NCBI GenBank assembly: GCA_030562195.1
Contig: CM060200.1
Span: 14,012,001-14,076,000, forward strand
Direction: 5' to 3'
Length of the DNA stretch: 64,000 nucleotides
Source of the DNA: Nipponacmea schrenckii
Taxonomy: Eukaryota; Mollusca; Gastropoda; Lottiidae
Both the position numbers and the translations under genes were made by a program. This document shows, one piece after another, positions 44,957-56,800 of this stretch. Numbering within the stretch: position 1 is the stretch's first letter; every line of letters begins with the position of its first letter. The notes under the pieces were generated by a model. It saw only the letters and a list, made by a program, of their open reading frames with translations, was not told the origin of the DNA and did no database searches.

Positions 44957-47900
44957 ATGGCGAATTGTGTATTACTATTAGGAATATTAACCCAAGCTAT
45001 ATTAGGTACAGTTTAAATATCTTCATTCTTTTGTCGTAAATTATGATTTATTCTCCTGTGTCAACTATCTATTGTTTGGTGGACCCTTTCTATTCTATGC
45101 CAAGTTATTATAAATACTGAGCCTTATGAACTAGTTGATGGGGAATCTGGTAGTATTACCAGTTTTTATAACAATGTAATTTACAGCAACTGTATAATAT
45201 CTCTATTCTAGGTCAAGTTATTATAAATACTGAACCTAATAAACTGGTTGATGGGGAATCTGGTAATATTACCTGTTCATATACCAAAGCTTATTTAATA
45301 TCTATAAATCGTATATCTGGTAATATAGTTAACTGTCCTGTTTCTAAACAAACGTACGCCTGTAGTGTTAGTCAACCTGGACCTAAAAACAACTATACTG
45401 ACTATAGAAAGTTCTATACATTTTCTAAAACAGGTACTAGTGTAACTATACATATTGAAACAGTATCTAAACAAAGAGATGATGGTTACTGGGGATGTAA
45501 AAAGACATTTATTCTATCTTCACTTAAAGTCAATATAACTATTGATGTAAAAGGTAATTATTATGTTTATCATCAACTTCATCATCTTACTTATATATAC
45601 TCCACATTGAAAATATAAAATTATTAATATTATGTATTGATGTTAATCGAACATATATGACGAACAGTTGAAAAATATAGGATATATTTACTCTACTTCT
45701 TTTACTTTTTGATACTAAACTAAATACAGCTCATGGTAAATATGTTTCTTAACATTTCTATTTTATATCGTCTATAGATGAATCTATTTTATTCCAGTAC
45801 CTGTTAAAGGTGTAGAAATAGAAAATAAAAACAGTCTACAACTATTAAATGGATTGTCTACCACAATGAAATGTAGAGTCACCAATAATCCTGATCCAGT
45901 AATAAATTATAGGTGGTTTATAGTAGAAACAAACCAAACATTATCAACAACATCACCTTTCCAGTTGATACCAAATAAAAATCAAAATGGTCTTAATCTA
46001 TCATGTTCAGCAAACAATGGATATGGTAGGAGTAAATCTGATACTGTTATTCTTGATGTTAAGTGTAAGTAGATTAAACTTAGAAACTATTTCATATTTC
46101 TGTTGTTAGATAAACCAAGTATATTTGAGATTTCTATTATAGATAAACCAAGTATATATATATTATTTCTGTTATAGATAAACCAAGTATATTATGTTAT
46201 ATTTCTGTTGTTAGATAAACAAGTATATATATATTATTTTTCTGTTGTTAGAATATTTTAGATTTCTGTTATAGATAAATATCTTTTGTTAGACAAACCA
46301 AGTATATTTTACATTTCTCTTGTGAGTTAAACCATGTATAAGTTGTATTACTGTTGTGAGATAAACCAAGTATATTTTGATATAAATTTTCTCGTAGATA
46401 AACCAAGTATATTTAATATTACTGTTGTGAGATAAACCAAGAATATTTTGATATATTTGTCTCGTAGATAAACCAAGTATATATTTAATATTTCTGTTAT
46501 AGATAAACCAAGTATATTATGTTATATTTCTGTTGTTAGATAAACAAGTATATTATTTTTCTTTTGTTAGAAAAACCAAGTATATTTTATATTTCTGTTA
46601 TAGATAAACCAAGTTTATGTTAAATTTCTATTGTAAGACAAACAAAGTATATTCAATATTTCTATTGTGAGATAAACCAAGTATATTTGGATATATTTGT
46701 CTCATAGATAAACCAAGTATATTTTGTATTTCTGTTGTTAGATAAACCAAGTTTATTTTTATAAGCCCAAATGAATATGTGGACGTATATTGTCGCCCCC
46801 CCTGTCCGTTGGTTCGTCGGCCAACATTTATTGTGGGTACAATAGAAGCTATAATTTTCAATAGATTAGATGAAACTTTGTGTGAGCATTGGAGTTGAAT
46901 ATACGGCAGAAAAGTTTGAATTTTTTTTTAAATGAACAGCTTTTGAGTTATTCTCCTTTTACTTCGTAAGACCATGTCAAAATTCTATTGTGGTTGCAAT
47001 AAAAAGATACAATTTTTAATAGATTTTGATGAAACTTTGTATGAGTATTGGCACTGTATTTGTTGTGGGTGCTATAGAAGCTACAATTTTCAATGGATTT
47101 AAATGGAACTTGGTGTGAGCATTGGACTTGATAAGAGTTTGAATTCGACAAATTTTCGGTTTTCGAGTTTTTGCTCTTGAATTAGTAAAACCAGGTCAAA
47201 ATTTTATTACGGGTGTAATAAAAGATACAGTTTTCAATGGAATTGACAAGACAGCGGTCGTCAAGTTCAAATTTGACGACCTAGATGAAGGGTTTGTTGT
47301 ATTTATACATTCTATGAATCAAAGGAAAAATTATTTAACAATGCTTATGTAGGGGCGTATGTTACCTCGCCTGGCAAGCTATCTTATATTTCTGTTGTGA
47401 GATAAACCAAGTATATTTCATATCTGGTTTTTTAAAAAAAAAATAAACCAAGTATATTTTATATTTCTGTTGTCAGATAAACCAAGTATTTATTTATTTT
47501 TTTTTTTTTTGGTTGTCAGATAAACCAAGTGTAAAGATAGAACCCGAAGTGTCTGGAAACTACAGACTAATAGAAGGTCATACAGTAGAATTAAAATGTG
47601 TTATAACTGATGCGAATCCTCGCGATGCTGGTAGTTTGATGTATACATGGTATAAAGATACAACTACACCTACAGGGCATTTTAGTTCCACAGTTCGAAT
47701 ATCACAGAAAGGAATATATAGATGTTCTGTTTCTAATGGAATTGGTACGGGGATATCAGATTATATTACTATAGATGTTTTATTTCCACCACGAGTCAAC
47801 GTAACACCACAATATAGTATTATAGAATTTAATACTCTCACTATACCCTGTATAGCTACATCTAACCCTGTACCTAATAATTATACTTGGTCTGGACCTA

Positions 47901-49717
47901 ATAACTTAATACAATTTCAACAGAATTTAACTATATCTCGTATCAATAGAGATCAAACAGGACAATATACATGTACAGTAAGTAATATCATGGTACCAAC
48001 TATTGGTGGACAACAAACTAGTACAGTTACTGATGATACATACGTTACAGTTTTGTGTGAGTGTTAATATTATCTTCTTTCGAATTTAATCATTCGTTTC
48101 TTTACATTATATGGGAATTCTGGGAAAAGAATAATAAATAATGGTCGAGTTTCTTATTGTATATTAGTAATAATGGTGAAAATATTTCAGATATGATTTC
48201 TCATGTAGAATCTTCAAAACTATCTTCGAGACAAAATGTCCCATTCAAAAAGGGTGCTGTTGCAGTGTTTTCATAATTCATTGTTTTGTATTTTAGATAG
48301 TAATCTTGAATGCAAAAAGACATCAGGGTGCAATAAGATAATGGATAGTGGGGAGAACAGTGATTTAAACAGTGGTTTTGGTGCTGGTGTTGGAACAGGT
48401 GTAGGGATATCTGTAGCTATAGTAGTGATGGTTATTGCAGCAATATGTATTTATAGATATTTGTCAGGTCTGGGATTAATATCATTACATGTTTTTAATA
48501 ATATTATTTGTTAAGGCAACCCCAAATGCAACATGGAAGTAAAATTAAACAGCTTACACCTAATGTTTTTACTCAGATATTTCTGGAAATGGAAACAAAC
48601 ATTTATAATCTGTTGTTTATTTTCAGGTAAACAGAAGAAAGGTGAAAAAATGTAAGTTTTTTAATTTTAAAATAAAACGTGTTCTTCATAAAGTGAGTTT
48701 CCATGATTAATTTCATCATAAGTTCTAACAGTTCTCAAACGTTTTGTTTATGTTTAGTGACAGCACCGAAAATTCTGTTCACTGTATATTTTGTACCAAA
48801 CTACATGTAATTTAGATTGATATTATTTTATAGATATGATGGGTTTAATACCACAGCAAGATCAGGTAAATACAAATATAGCTTTTATAAACATGGGTTA
48901 GTCTTAAACAAGAAGCTCTCTAATGGACACAACGTTCTCTATCAGTCAAATTCTAGACTTCGCACAGTTCTGATAAAGTTGAACTTAATTTAAAATTAAT
49001 TAACATAAATGCCTTTAAGTTGTTCGTCAGTGTTTTAGAAACTCGAATGTTGAAACAATCGCAAACTGTATATAACCAAATTTTTAAAATTGATTGAATT
49101 TATTGACTTTTATTTATTATTCGACTTCAATTTACAGAAATGAAATTTGTTTTTATTGTTTAGATGACGCACAAACATATCAAGAATTAGATACAATGCA
49201 CAATACAGCTCGAATACAGTCTGACGATGGAGCTTATGTTAATAGAAACGATCTTAATATAGATGGTGGTAGAACTAATGTTGGTCGAAAAAATCCTAAT
49301 ATAGATGGTGGTAGAGCTAATGTTAATAGAAAGAATCCGAATGTAGATGGTGGCAGAGCTAATGTTGGTAGAAAGAACCCTAATATAGATGGTGGTAGAA
49401 AGAATCCTAATATAGATCGTGTTAGAGATAATGTTAATAAAAAGAATCCTAATATAGATGGTGGTAGAGCTAATGTTGGTAGAAGGAATCCTAATATAGA
49501 TGGTGGTAAAGCTAATATAGGTAGAAAGAATCCTAATATAGGTGGTGGTAGAGGTAATGTTGTTTCAAAGAATCCTAATATAGATGGTGGTCCTACTATA
49601 GATGGTGGTAGAGCTAATGTTGGTAGAAAGAATCCTAATATAAATGATGGTAGAACTAATGTTGGTAGAAACAGACTTAATATAGATGATGGTAGACCAT
49701 ATGCTAATCTTAAGTAA
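44957..49717 (+). CDS. Ig-superfamily transmembrane receptor, 8 exons, 658 residues
   Basis: Exons 44957-45005, 45212-45553, 45798-46064, 47520-48056, 48297-48467, 48627-48651, 48834-48865 and 49164-49717 total 1,977 nt, in frame throughout; most junctions are phase 1, as is usual for Ig exons. Order: signal peptide (MANCVLLLGILTQAILG), Ig1 (NITCSY to DDGYWGCKK), Ig2 (TMKCRVTNNPDP to LNLSCSANNGYG), Ig3 and Ig4 in one exon (VELKCVITDANP to GIYRCSVSNG; LTIPCIATSNP to QTGQYTCTVSN), a short stalk with two Cys, and a Gly-rich membrane helix at about 429-451. A basic KQKKGEK stop-transfer and a 200-residue cytoplasmic tail follow. The tail has TYQEL, AYVNR and terminal PYANLK around ~11 repeats of NPNIDGGRANVGRK. 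The YxxL and YxN motifs suggest SH2-dependent signalling. The ligand is unknown; adhesion or immune recognition are both possible. AATAAA lies at ~49,838. Confidence 0.88.
45088..45170 (+). pseudogene. Partial duplicate of Ig exon 2 with dead acceptor
   Basis: TCTATTCTATGCCAAGTTAT and the following ~65 bp repeat the start of exon 2 at 45,203-45,290 (TCTATTCTAG then GTCAAGTTAT). The acceptor AG is AT here, and the copy diverges after GGTAGTATTACC, so it is not spliced. Confidence 0.8.
46090..46759 (+). repeat. ~34-bp minisatellite of Ig exon-4 3' splice-site units, left part
   Basis: About 18 units of TTTCTGTTGTTAG then ATAAACCAAGTATATTT. The real acceptor of exon 4 is GGTTGTCAG then ATAAACCAAGTGTAAAG (47,520), so each unit carries a polypyrimidine tract, an AG and the first exon codons (K-P-S). 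It continues at 47,386 after an inserted element. Confidence 0.9.
46760..47385 (-). mobile_element. Hairpin-ended repeat element in Ig intron 3
   Basis: It begins ATAAGCCCAAATGAATATGT..TGTCGCCCCCCCTGTCCG and ends GGGGCGTATGTTACCTCGCC then TGGCAAGCTATCTT. This is the complement of the element at 12,615, with fewer internal repeats. It splits the minisatellite. Confidence 0.75.
47386..47519 (+). repeat. Ig exon-4 3' splice-site minisatellite, right part, up to the true acceptor
   Basis: Three further units of TTTCTGTTGT(G/C)AGATAAACC + AAGTAT, then a T-tract and the true GGTTGTCAG acceptor at 47,519. Confidence 0.88.
49200..49714 (+). repeat. 42-bp coding minisatellite in the receptor tail
   Basis: Repeats of AATCCTAATATAGATGGTGG + TAGAGCTAATGTTGGTAGAAAG encode 14-residue units rich in Asn, Gly and Arg. 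All repeats keep frame, including the shortened ones. The antisense strand is also open (Leu/Pro-rich) purely because of the repeat. Confidence 0.88.
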
Positions 49718-50643
49718 TTCCCTATGGGCTGAATGTTAAGGGGATCATAGGCGCGGGGGCAGGTGGGGGGGGGGGGCTTTTGAGCTGGTAATACAATCAA
49801 AGAATATAAGTTTGTCTATCACGATCAAACTGTTTGAATAAATAATAATTGTTGTCTTAATTCTTTTGAGTTATCTCACGTAATTCGATTAATTTTGAAA
49901 TAAAGGTATGTGAATGATAAAAGTTTTGACTTTGAAATAGTTTCTAACCCATGTAAAATAAAGATTTTTTTTTATCATTATTATGATTATTATGCCGCTA
50001 TCTTGTTATTTTATTTGCGCAAATACGTTGGTGTACAAGCAGAAATCATAAAAGAAAAAATAATATTATATAATAATATTAAAAAATATGTAGTACGATC
50101 CCCACATTTTCAGTCAAGTAGTTGAGTGTCTATCATGTGATGACCATCTAATATTCATTTCCCACATTTCTTGTTGAATGGCAGAGAGTCATTGCTTCAG
50201 AGGTGAACCTCAAACATCATGTCAGGATAACAATGAGCAATGTTCTCTCCCCATTTCATTGATAGACCATTCTGATTAAATACTTTAACAACTTAACATC
50301 GTGGTGAAATCGAACATGGCAAATACATCCTTTGGATCAGGGTTCAAGTGAACATTTAAAGGATTCCGCATATTGAAGATTCATATTAGCTTCTGAATGT
50401 CCATAACAGAAAGAGAGGCAAAGTTTGTCTGGCTGTTTTTCTTCTCACAAGATATATCCGCGCGCCACTAGTTGAAAAGGGATGGTTTAAAGAGTTTTCT
50501 CAAACATGAGAATGTGCATAAGAGACTTTGGCATATAAAAAAATAATCCATACATGCTTATATTAAAGTTTATTCTACTGATTACAGAATGTCTAAGCAC
50601 TATACTCATATATACATGGTACCGGTACAAATTTTTTTTTTAT
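49718..50643. other. Convergent intergenic region between Ig receptor and SMC2
   Basis: It holds the receptor's AATAAA (~49,838) and, at 50,101-50,275, a ~175-bp dispersed repeat also found at 55,385-55,570 (ATGTGATGACCATCTAATAT, AATGAGCAATGTTCTCTCCC). No coding sequence is recognised. Confidence 0.6.
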
Positions 50644-50820
50644 TTAGGCAAGTTCTTTTCTTTGTTTCTGTTTTTCTTTTTGTTTATTAGCTGTAATAGC
50701 AGCAGGTTTAGATGTTTGTTGAATATGACGAGTAACTGTAGATACACCATCAATAAATTTAGTTTTAAATAAAATATTGGCGTTTGTAAACATACCATCT
50801 TTCAATGATACTACAATAAA
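50644..50820 (-). CDS. SMC2: SMC2 terminal exon
   Basis: 59 codons including TAA, from a TATTTCAG acceptor: [20 protein letters not shown] to the basic C-terminus. The IVVSLK stretch is the switch/H-loop strand of SMC heads. Confidence 0.93.
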   Translation of the reverse strand, partial: FIVVSLKDGMFTNANILFKTKFIDGVSTVTRHIQQTSKPAAITANKQKEKQKQRKELA

Positions 50821-53800
50821 CTGAAATAGAAAATGTACACATAATTATACACCCGCAAATTTATTTTGTCCGTTGTGATATTTATTTTGTGGAACAGTTT
50901 CATTATGAAGACGATCCCTATCGGTTTTCATGATTCAATGATTTTTCCGAATTAAGCGTTTTCTTTTTCGTTCGATTTTGTAAGTTATTGTCAATATGAT
51001 CCCTATTGATTTTTGTTATAATCTGATAAGTTATCAGCGAAATATTGATTCTTTTGATTTTTTATTTTGTCTGCTTAAAATTCTCTATAGAATAGATATA
51101 AACCAAACATGAATAGACAGCAAACAATGATTTGCACTTGCACGATCAAAGCTGTTGGTGGGCGTATAACACCTTGCTTCGCAAAGCTATCTTAGACCAT
51201 TTTCACCGAAATGTTCACCATTTGTCAAACATAAACTTTTGCACAATGTGCAAGCCACTTATACAATCCATAAATGAGCGGTATTCAAACCAGGAGCAAA
51301 CATTGCATTGTGTCATTTCGCAAATAATACTTAAATTAATGCAAAAATCGTGTATATGTCAGAGCATCTAATTAGTGTATGATTACAATGTCGTTTTCTT
51401 TTCTTTGGTCTCTACTGTTGCGGACTGTTAATTTTCATTTCAACTTAACACTGCCATTCTACAGAATCCATGTCTAAAAATCTATTATGGTTTGTGGAAT
51501 AGCGAAACCCAGTTTAGAATGGTTTGTGGAACAGCGAAACCCAGTTTAGAAATGAAATGAATCGAGTTTTGTGTACAGCGACATCTCTTCCTATATTATG
51601 ATGAATTAAGTGACTGCCGATATTCTCTTATAAAAGAGATTCTGATTGCCAGACAAGTGATTGGCAGCTTATAACACTAGCAGTACGCAACGGTAGTAAA
51701 AAAATTGTTAGATTAGAAGGGAGAATAAAATATAATAATAATGATACTAAATTGTAATTTAAATTAGTAAATTTACTCTATTTTGGAGTAATAGTATTGA
51801 AAATGGGTTTTGAAAGTTTCTAAAATTGAACTTTTCAGATTAGCTTGACTTATTTATAAATAATTAAACCTTCTAATTTTGAAACAATTGCTAGACAAGT
51901 CTCATTCAATATTGTAAGAAAATGGGAAAAAAAAGATATTACAAAAAATACATTTTGTTAAAAAAAATTACATATCATTAAGACATGAAATCATTTGTGG
52001 ATTGCTTGAACCATTCATGAAAATAACATAAAATATAAATCAATATTTACCTGGGAATGTTGGAAATGACTTTTAATCATTTGACCAATATTTTGAGTAT
52101 GAGATAAATCTAAGGCAGCGTCAACCTCATCTAAGATATATATTGGTGCTGGTTTAAATAGTAGCAATGATAAAATAAGAGATAGAGCCACCAATGATCT
52201 GAAAACATATTTAGATATATCATTTATACTATGTCAAGATCACACAAGGACTTGTTAAGTCCAAAAACCAAATTATTTAGCTTGTATATCAAATTCTAAC
52301 TCAGTATATTGTACTTTGAGTCACTGTGCATCTCCATTCTGACCACATTCTTGGATCAATTACATTCTGCTAAATATATGGACATTATGTTGTATGCATC
52401 CTTCGCTTGCCCAGTCAAAGAACATATTAGATGCATTGAGATTTAAACAAATTCAAAGTTTCTAGTGGGTTTAATATACTTGATGAACTGAAATTAAGTT
52501 TTACATCCTACTCTACTACACCTTATGGACTAATGAAGACGGGCAACGCCATGTAGTGTTTTATGAGGGAAATTTTGTCAGGAAAGCAGTCTAAGCTTAC
52601 AGTTTTTGCGTTTTTTTCACTGTCAAGTGCTCTAGCACACATCCAAACGACTAGATGCTTTATCCAGCAGAAAGTACAAGGCCAAATTACACAGAAAACC
52701 AGTTTTAACACGTTAAATACCTCTGACCACCACTAAGTTCACTGAGTGATTCTTTCCAAACATCAGCAAAGGCTACTTTTACTTCTAAACCATCAAGAAC
52801 AGTTTTACCATCTGGTGGTGATAGCTTAGCTTGAGTACCAGGTAGTAGTGATGAGAAAATAGAGTTGAAATCCTGTAATATATATTAAATAAAAATTTCA
52901 ACACCACATTATTTTACTTTCAGTCTTTGGCGTGAGGTAAATGTGACATCTTGGATCAATGGGTCTTCTGATCCTTGTGAAATAATTTTCTACAATTTTA
53001 TGTATAAATGATAACATTATATTTATTTCAAAAAAAGTTTTTGGTTTCTTTTTTATAATGTAGCATTTGGAAATCCATTGCAGTTAATGAATTATAAAGG
53101 CAAGAATACAGTCCTTAGCTGAAGAGCATACAGGAGAGAATTCTGACACAGATTATGCATCTAATGTTATGTACCAATGATATACAATGTTATTAGCATC
53201 TTGAATAAATATTCTGGAGCTTTTTTCACCTTCTTCACAAACGCTTGTAGTCCTTAACAACCAGCCACTAATGTTTGGACAACCACAATAACATGATGAC
53301 AATATTAACATAGTTTCAGTAAATCATGGCTAACAATCATACTATGTTTAATAGGGCAGTTTACAATATACTTAACAGTGGTCCAGTACATATTTGATCG
53401 GTAATCTTACCTTATTGACCTGTGACCAAGCCTTTTTCAAAGCTTCATTCTTTTTCTCATCTAATTCAATGATAACTGATGCTATTTTAGCTTTATCATT
53501 CAAAACTATTTGTCTCTTCTTTATTAAATCACTATACTACAATAAACATGTTATAATTAAGTTATCAAGAGATATAACTGATGATCTGAAATCCAAGTCA
53601 ATAGGAAGATGTTAATGAATAAAACATTGTAGCCAACATTGAATGCTCAGATTGATATGGTTAAAGTTTGAGAATTTTGTTTTTGAGATAATAATATAGC
53701 ATCATCTAACTTGCAAACAAGATGAATGAAATAAGCAGTTATCAAAGAAAAAAAAATAGTGATGGCCATCGAAATAGGCTCACATTTATATTAAATGGCA

Positions 53801-56800
53801 GCCAATTTGTTCATTCTTGCCAGGCAAGGTAACATACGCCCACTGGCAGCATTGAATTTGAAAAATAAATAGAGCAATAACTCAAAAAACATTCACTGAA
53901 TTAATATTGAAGTTAAGGGCAAAAACTCAAAAACTGTTAATGGAAAATTGTCAAATTAGAACTTGACCACCATCTTATCTATTTCAATACTCATACCAAG
54001 TTTCATCAAATCTATTAAAAAATTGTAGCTTATTTTGCACCCACAAATATTTTTGACTCAATTGTACAAAGTCAAGGGCAATAACCCAAAAACCATTTGT
54101 TAAAAAAAGTCAGAAATTCAAACTTGACTAATGTCTTATCAATTCTGACGCTTACACCAAGTTCCATCAAAATCCTTTGAAATTTAAAGCTTCTTATTGC
54201 AACCACAATAGAATTTTGACGCAATTTTACTAAGTCAAGGGCAATAACTTAAAACAATTTATTGAAAAACTGTCAAATTCATACTTGACTGAAGCCTAAT
54301 CAATTCCAATGCTCACACCAAGTTTCATCAACATCCTCTGAAAATCGGAGGATTTATTGCATCAAAACTCAAATTTTGACAAGATTTTTCTAAATCAAGG
54401 GCAATAACTAAAAAACTGTTCATGCGATAATTTCCATTTTCGAACTTGACCGAGATATCATCAATATATACATGTATACCCAGTTTCATTAAGATCGGAT
54501 AAAAACTGTAGCTTCTATTGTGGATACAACCCGAATTTGACGCCTTTTTTACTAGGTCAAGGTCAATAACTCATAAACCGTTCATGCGATAATTTCCATT
54601 TTGGAACTTGACCGAGATATTCTTAATATATACATGTATACCAAGTTTCATTAATATCGGATAAAAACTGTAGCCTCTTTGTGGATACAACCCAAATTTG
54701 ACACGATTTTACTGAGTCAAGGGCAATAACTCAAAAACCGCTCATGCGATTATTTCTATTTTCGAACTTGACCGAGATATCATCAATATATATATGTATA
54801 CCAAGCTTCATTAAGACCAGATAAAAACTGTAGCTTCTATTGTGGATACAACCGAAATTTGACACGTTTTTACTAAGTCAAGGGCAATAACTCAAAAACC
54901 GCTCATGCGATTATTTCTATTTTCGAACTTGACAGAGATATCATCAATATATACATGTATACCAAATTTCATTAAGATCGGATAAAAACTGTAGCTTCTA
55001 TTGTGGATACAACCCGAATTTGACGCGTTTTTACTAAGTCAAGGGCAATAACTCAAAAACCACTCATGCGATTATTTCTATTTTCGAACTTGACCGAGAT
55101 ATCATCAATATATACATGTATACCAAGTTTCATTAAGATTGGATAAAAACTGTAGCCTCTATTGTGGATACAACCCAAATTTGATGCGTTTTTACTAAGT
55201 CAAGGGCAATAACTCAAAAGCCGTTCATGTGATAATTTCCATTTTCAAACTTGACCGAGATATCATCAACATATACATGTATACCAAGTTTCATTAATAT
55301 TGCGTTCACAAGCAATTGTGGACGGACGGACAGGGGTGACGACAATATACGACCACATTATAATGTGGGCGTATAAAAATATATAGTACGATCCCCAACT
55401 TTTCAGTTAAGTAGGCGAGTGTCTATCATGTGATGACCATCTAATATTCATTAGCCACATTTCTGGTGGGTAAGGCAGAGAGTCATTGCTTCATAGGTGA
55501 ACCTCAAACATCATGTCGCGATAACAATGAGCAATGTTCTCTCCCCATTTCATTGATAGACCATTCCGATAAATTACTATATCATCTATATATACATGTA
55601 TACCAAGTTTCATTAAGATCGGATAAAAACTGTAGCCTCTATCGTGGATACAACAAATGTGGACGGACCGACGGACGGACAGGGGCGACGGCAATATACG
55701 TCCACATTTCCATGTGGGCGTATAAAAAACAATAACATTTGAATTTAAGTATTTGAGTACAATAATCCAATATTTCATTTAAATATTTCTTAAAAAGTAT
55801 TAAAGCAAATTACTTCAATTAACTTATTCTATTAATAATCTTACCTGTTCTTCAGCTTTACCCAACATATTCATAGCTCTCATATTAACATTCTTGGATA
55901 ATTTCTCTTTAGTAGCACTTAAATTACTAATTCTTCTTTCAGCTTCTTTTGGATCATGTACATTAAAATCATAACTTGTATTGGGTTGACCAAAATATTT
56001 CTTTTCTTCAGCAATCCAATCATATTCTTGTAGCATACTTTCAACCTATATAAATTAATTTTCACATTATAATATTTGTAATTCTTAATTCCTGGGGTGG
56101 ATTTGACATATGAATATATAAATAGTATTCAGAAGAACTAAAAAATTATGATGATTGCATTGTTCAAAATAAGGCCCCCATCAAATATTTATTTTAAACT
56201 GACTTCCTATTTCTATATATATCATTTCCATATATCATGTCTCAAAAAATGACAATTCTATTCCGGACACATAATTTGAAATAAATTTAGCTCAGCTGAA
56301 AATTTGAGACTAAGTTATGATTGACTAAATAAATTATGAACCTGTCCCTCTAAGAAAGTGATAAAGAGTAAAATTTGCTGAAGAAAGAAGTATACATTGA
56401 AATGTTAATTTTAGTAATGAAATGACACAGTTTAAATTACAGTAGTTATCAATAAATATCATCTTGAAGACCAGTAATGATATTAAATTTGAACAAAATA
56501 GATAAATCTTTGTATGAAGAAGGACATTATTTTTTTCTTCTAGATTGAAGCTTTTATCTAATATCAATCAAATACATAAACATTTCCAATAACTGAGAGA
56601 TCTATTATAGTCACAGCTGTTGAAAAAAAGGGTGGTTAATTGTGCCCTCCTAATCTGCATCCCTTACAAAGAGAATCTAGGGTACCTGATTGCTGTTGTC
56701 TCCCTTGGGTTCACTTTACTTCATGATTGAATAGTGTGAATGTGGGACAGAATATTCACACCTGATTCCACACAGCATTCCTTTAGATTCACAAGTTAGG

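Noticed and set aside
49234..49800. 188-residue Leu/Pro-rich open frame antisense to the receptor tail
   Set aside because: It is the shadow of the 42-bp coding repeat; the sense strand has the stop, splice acceptor and motifs.
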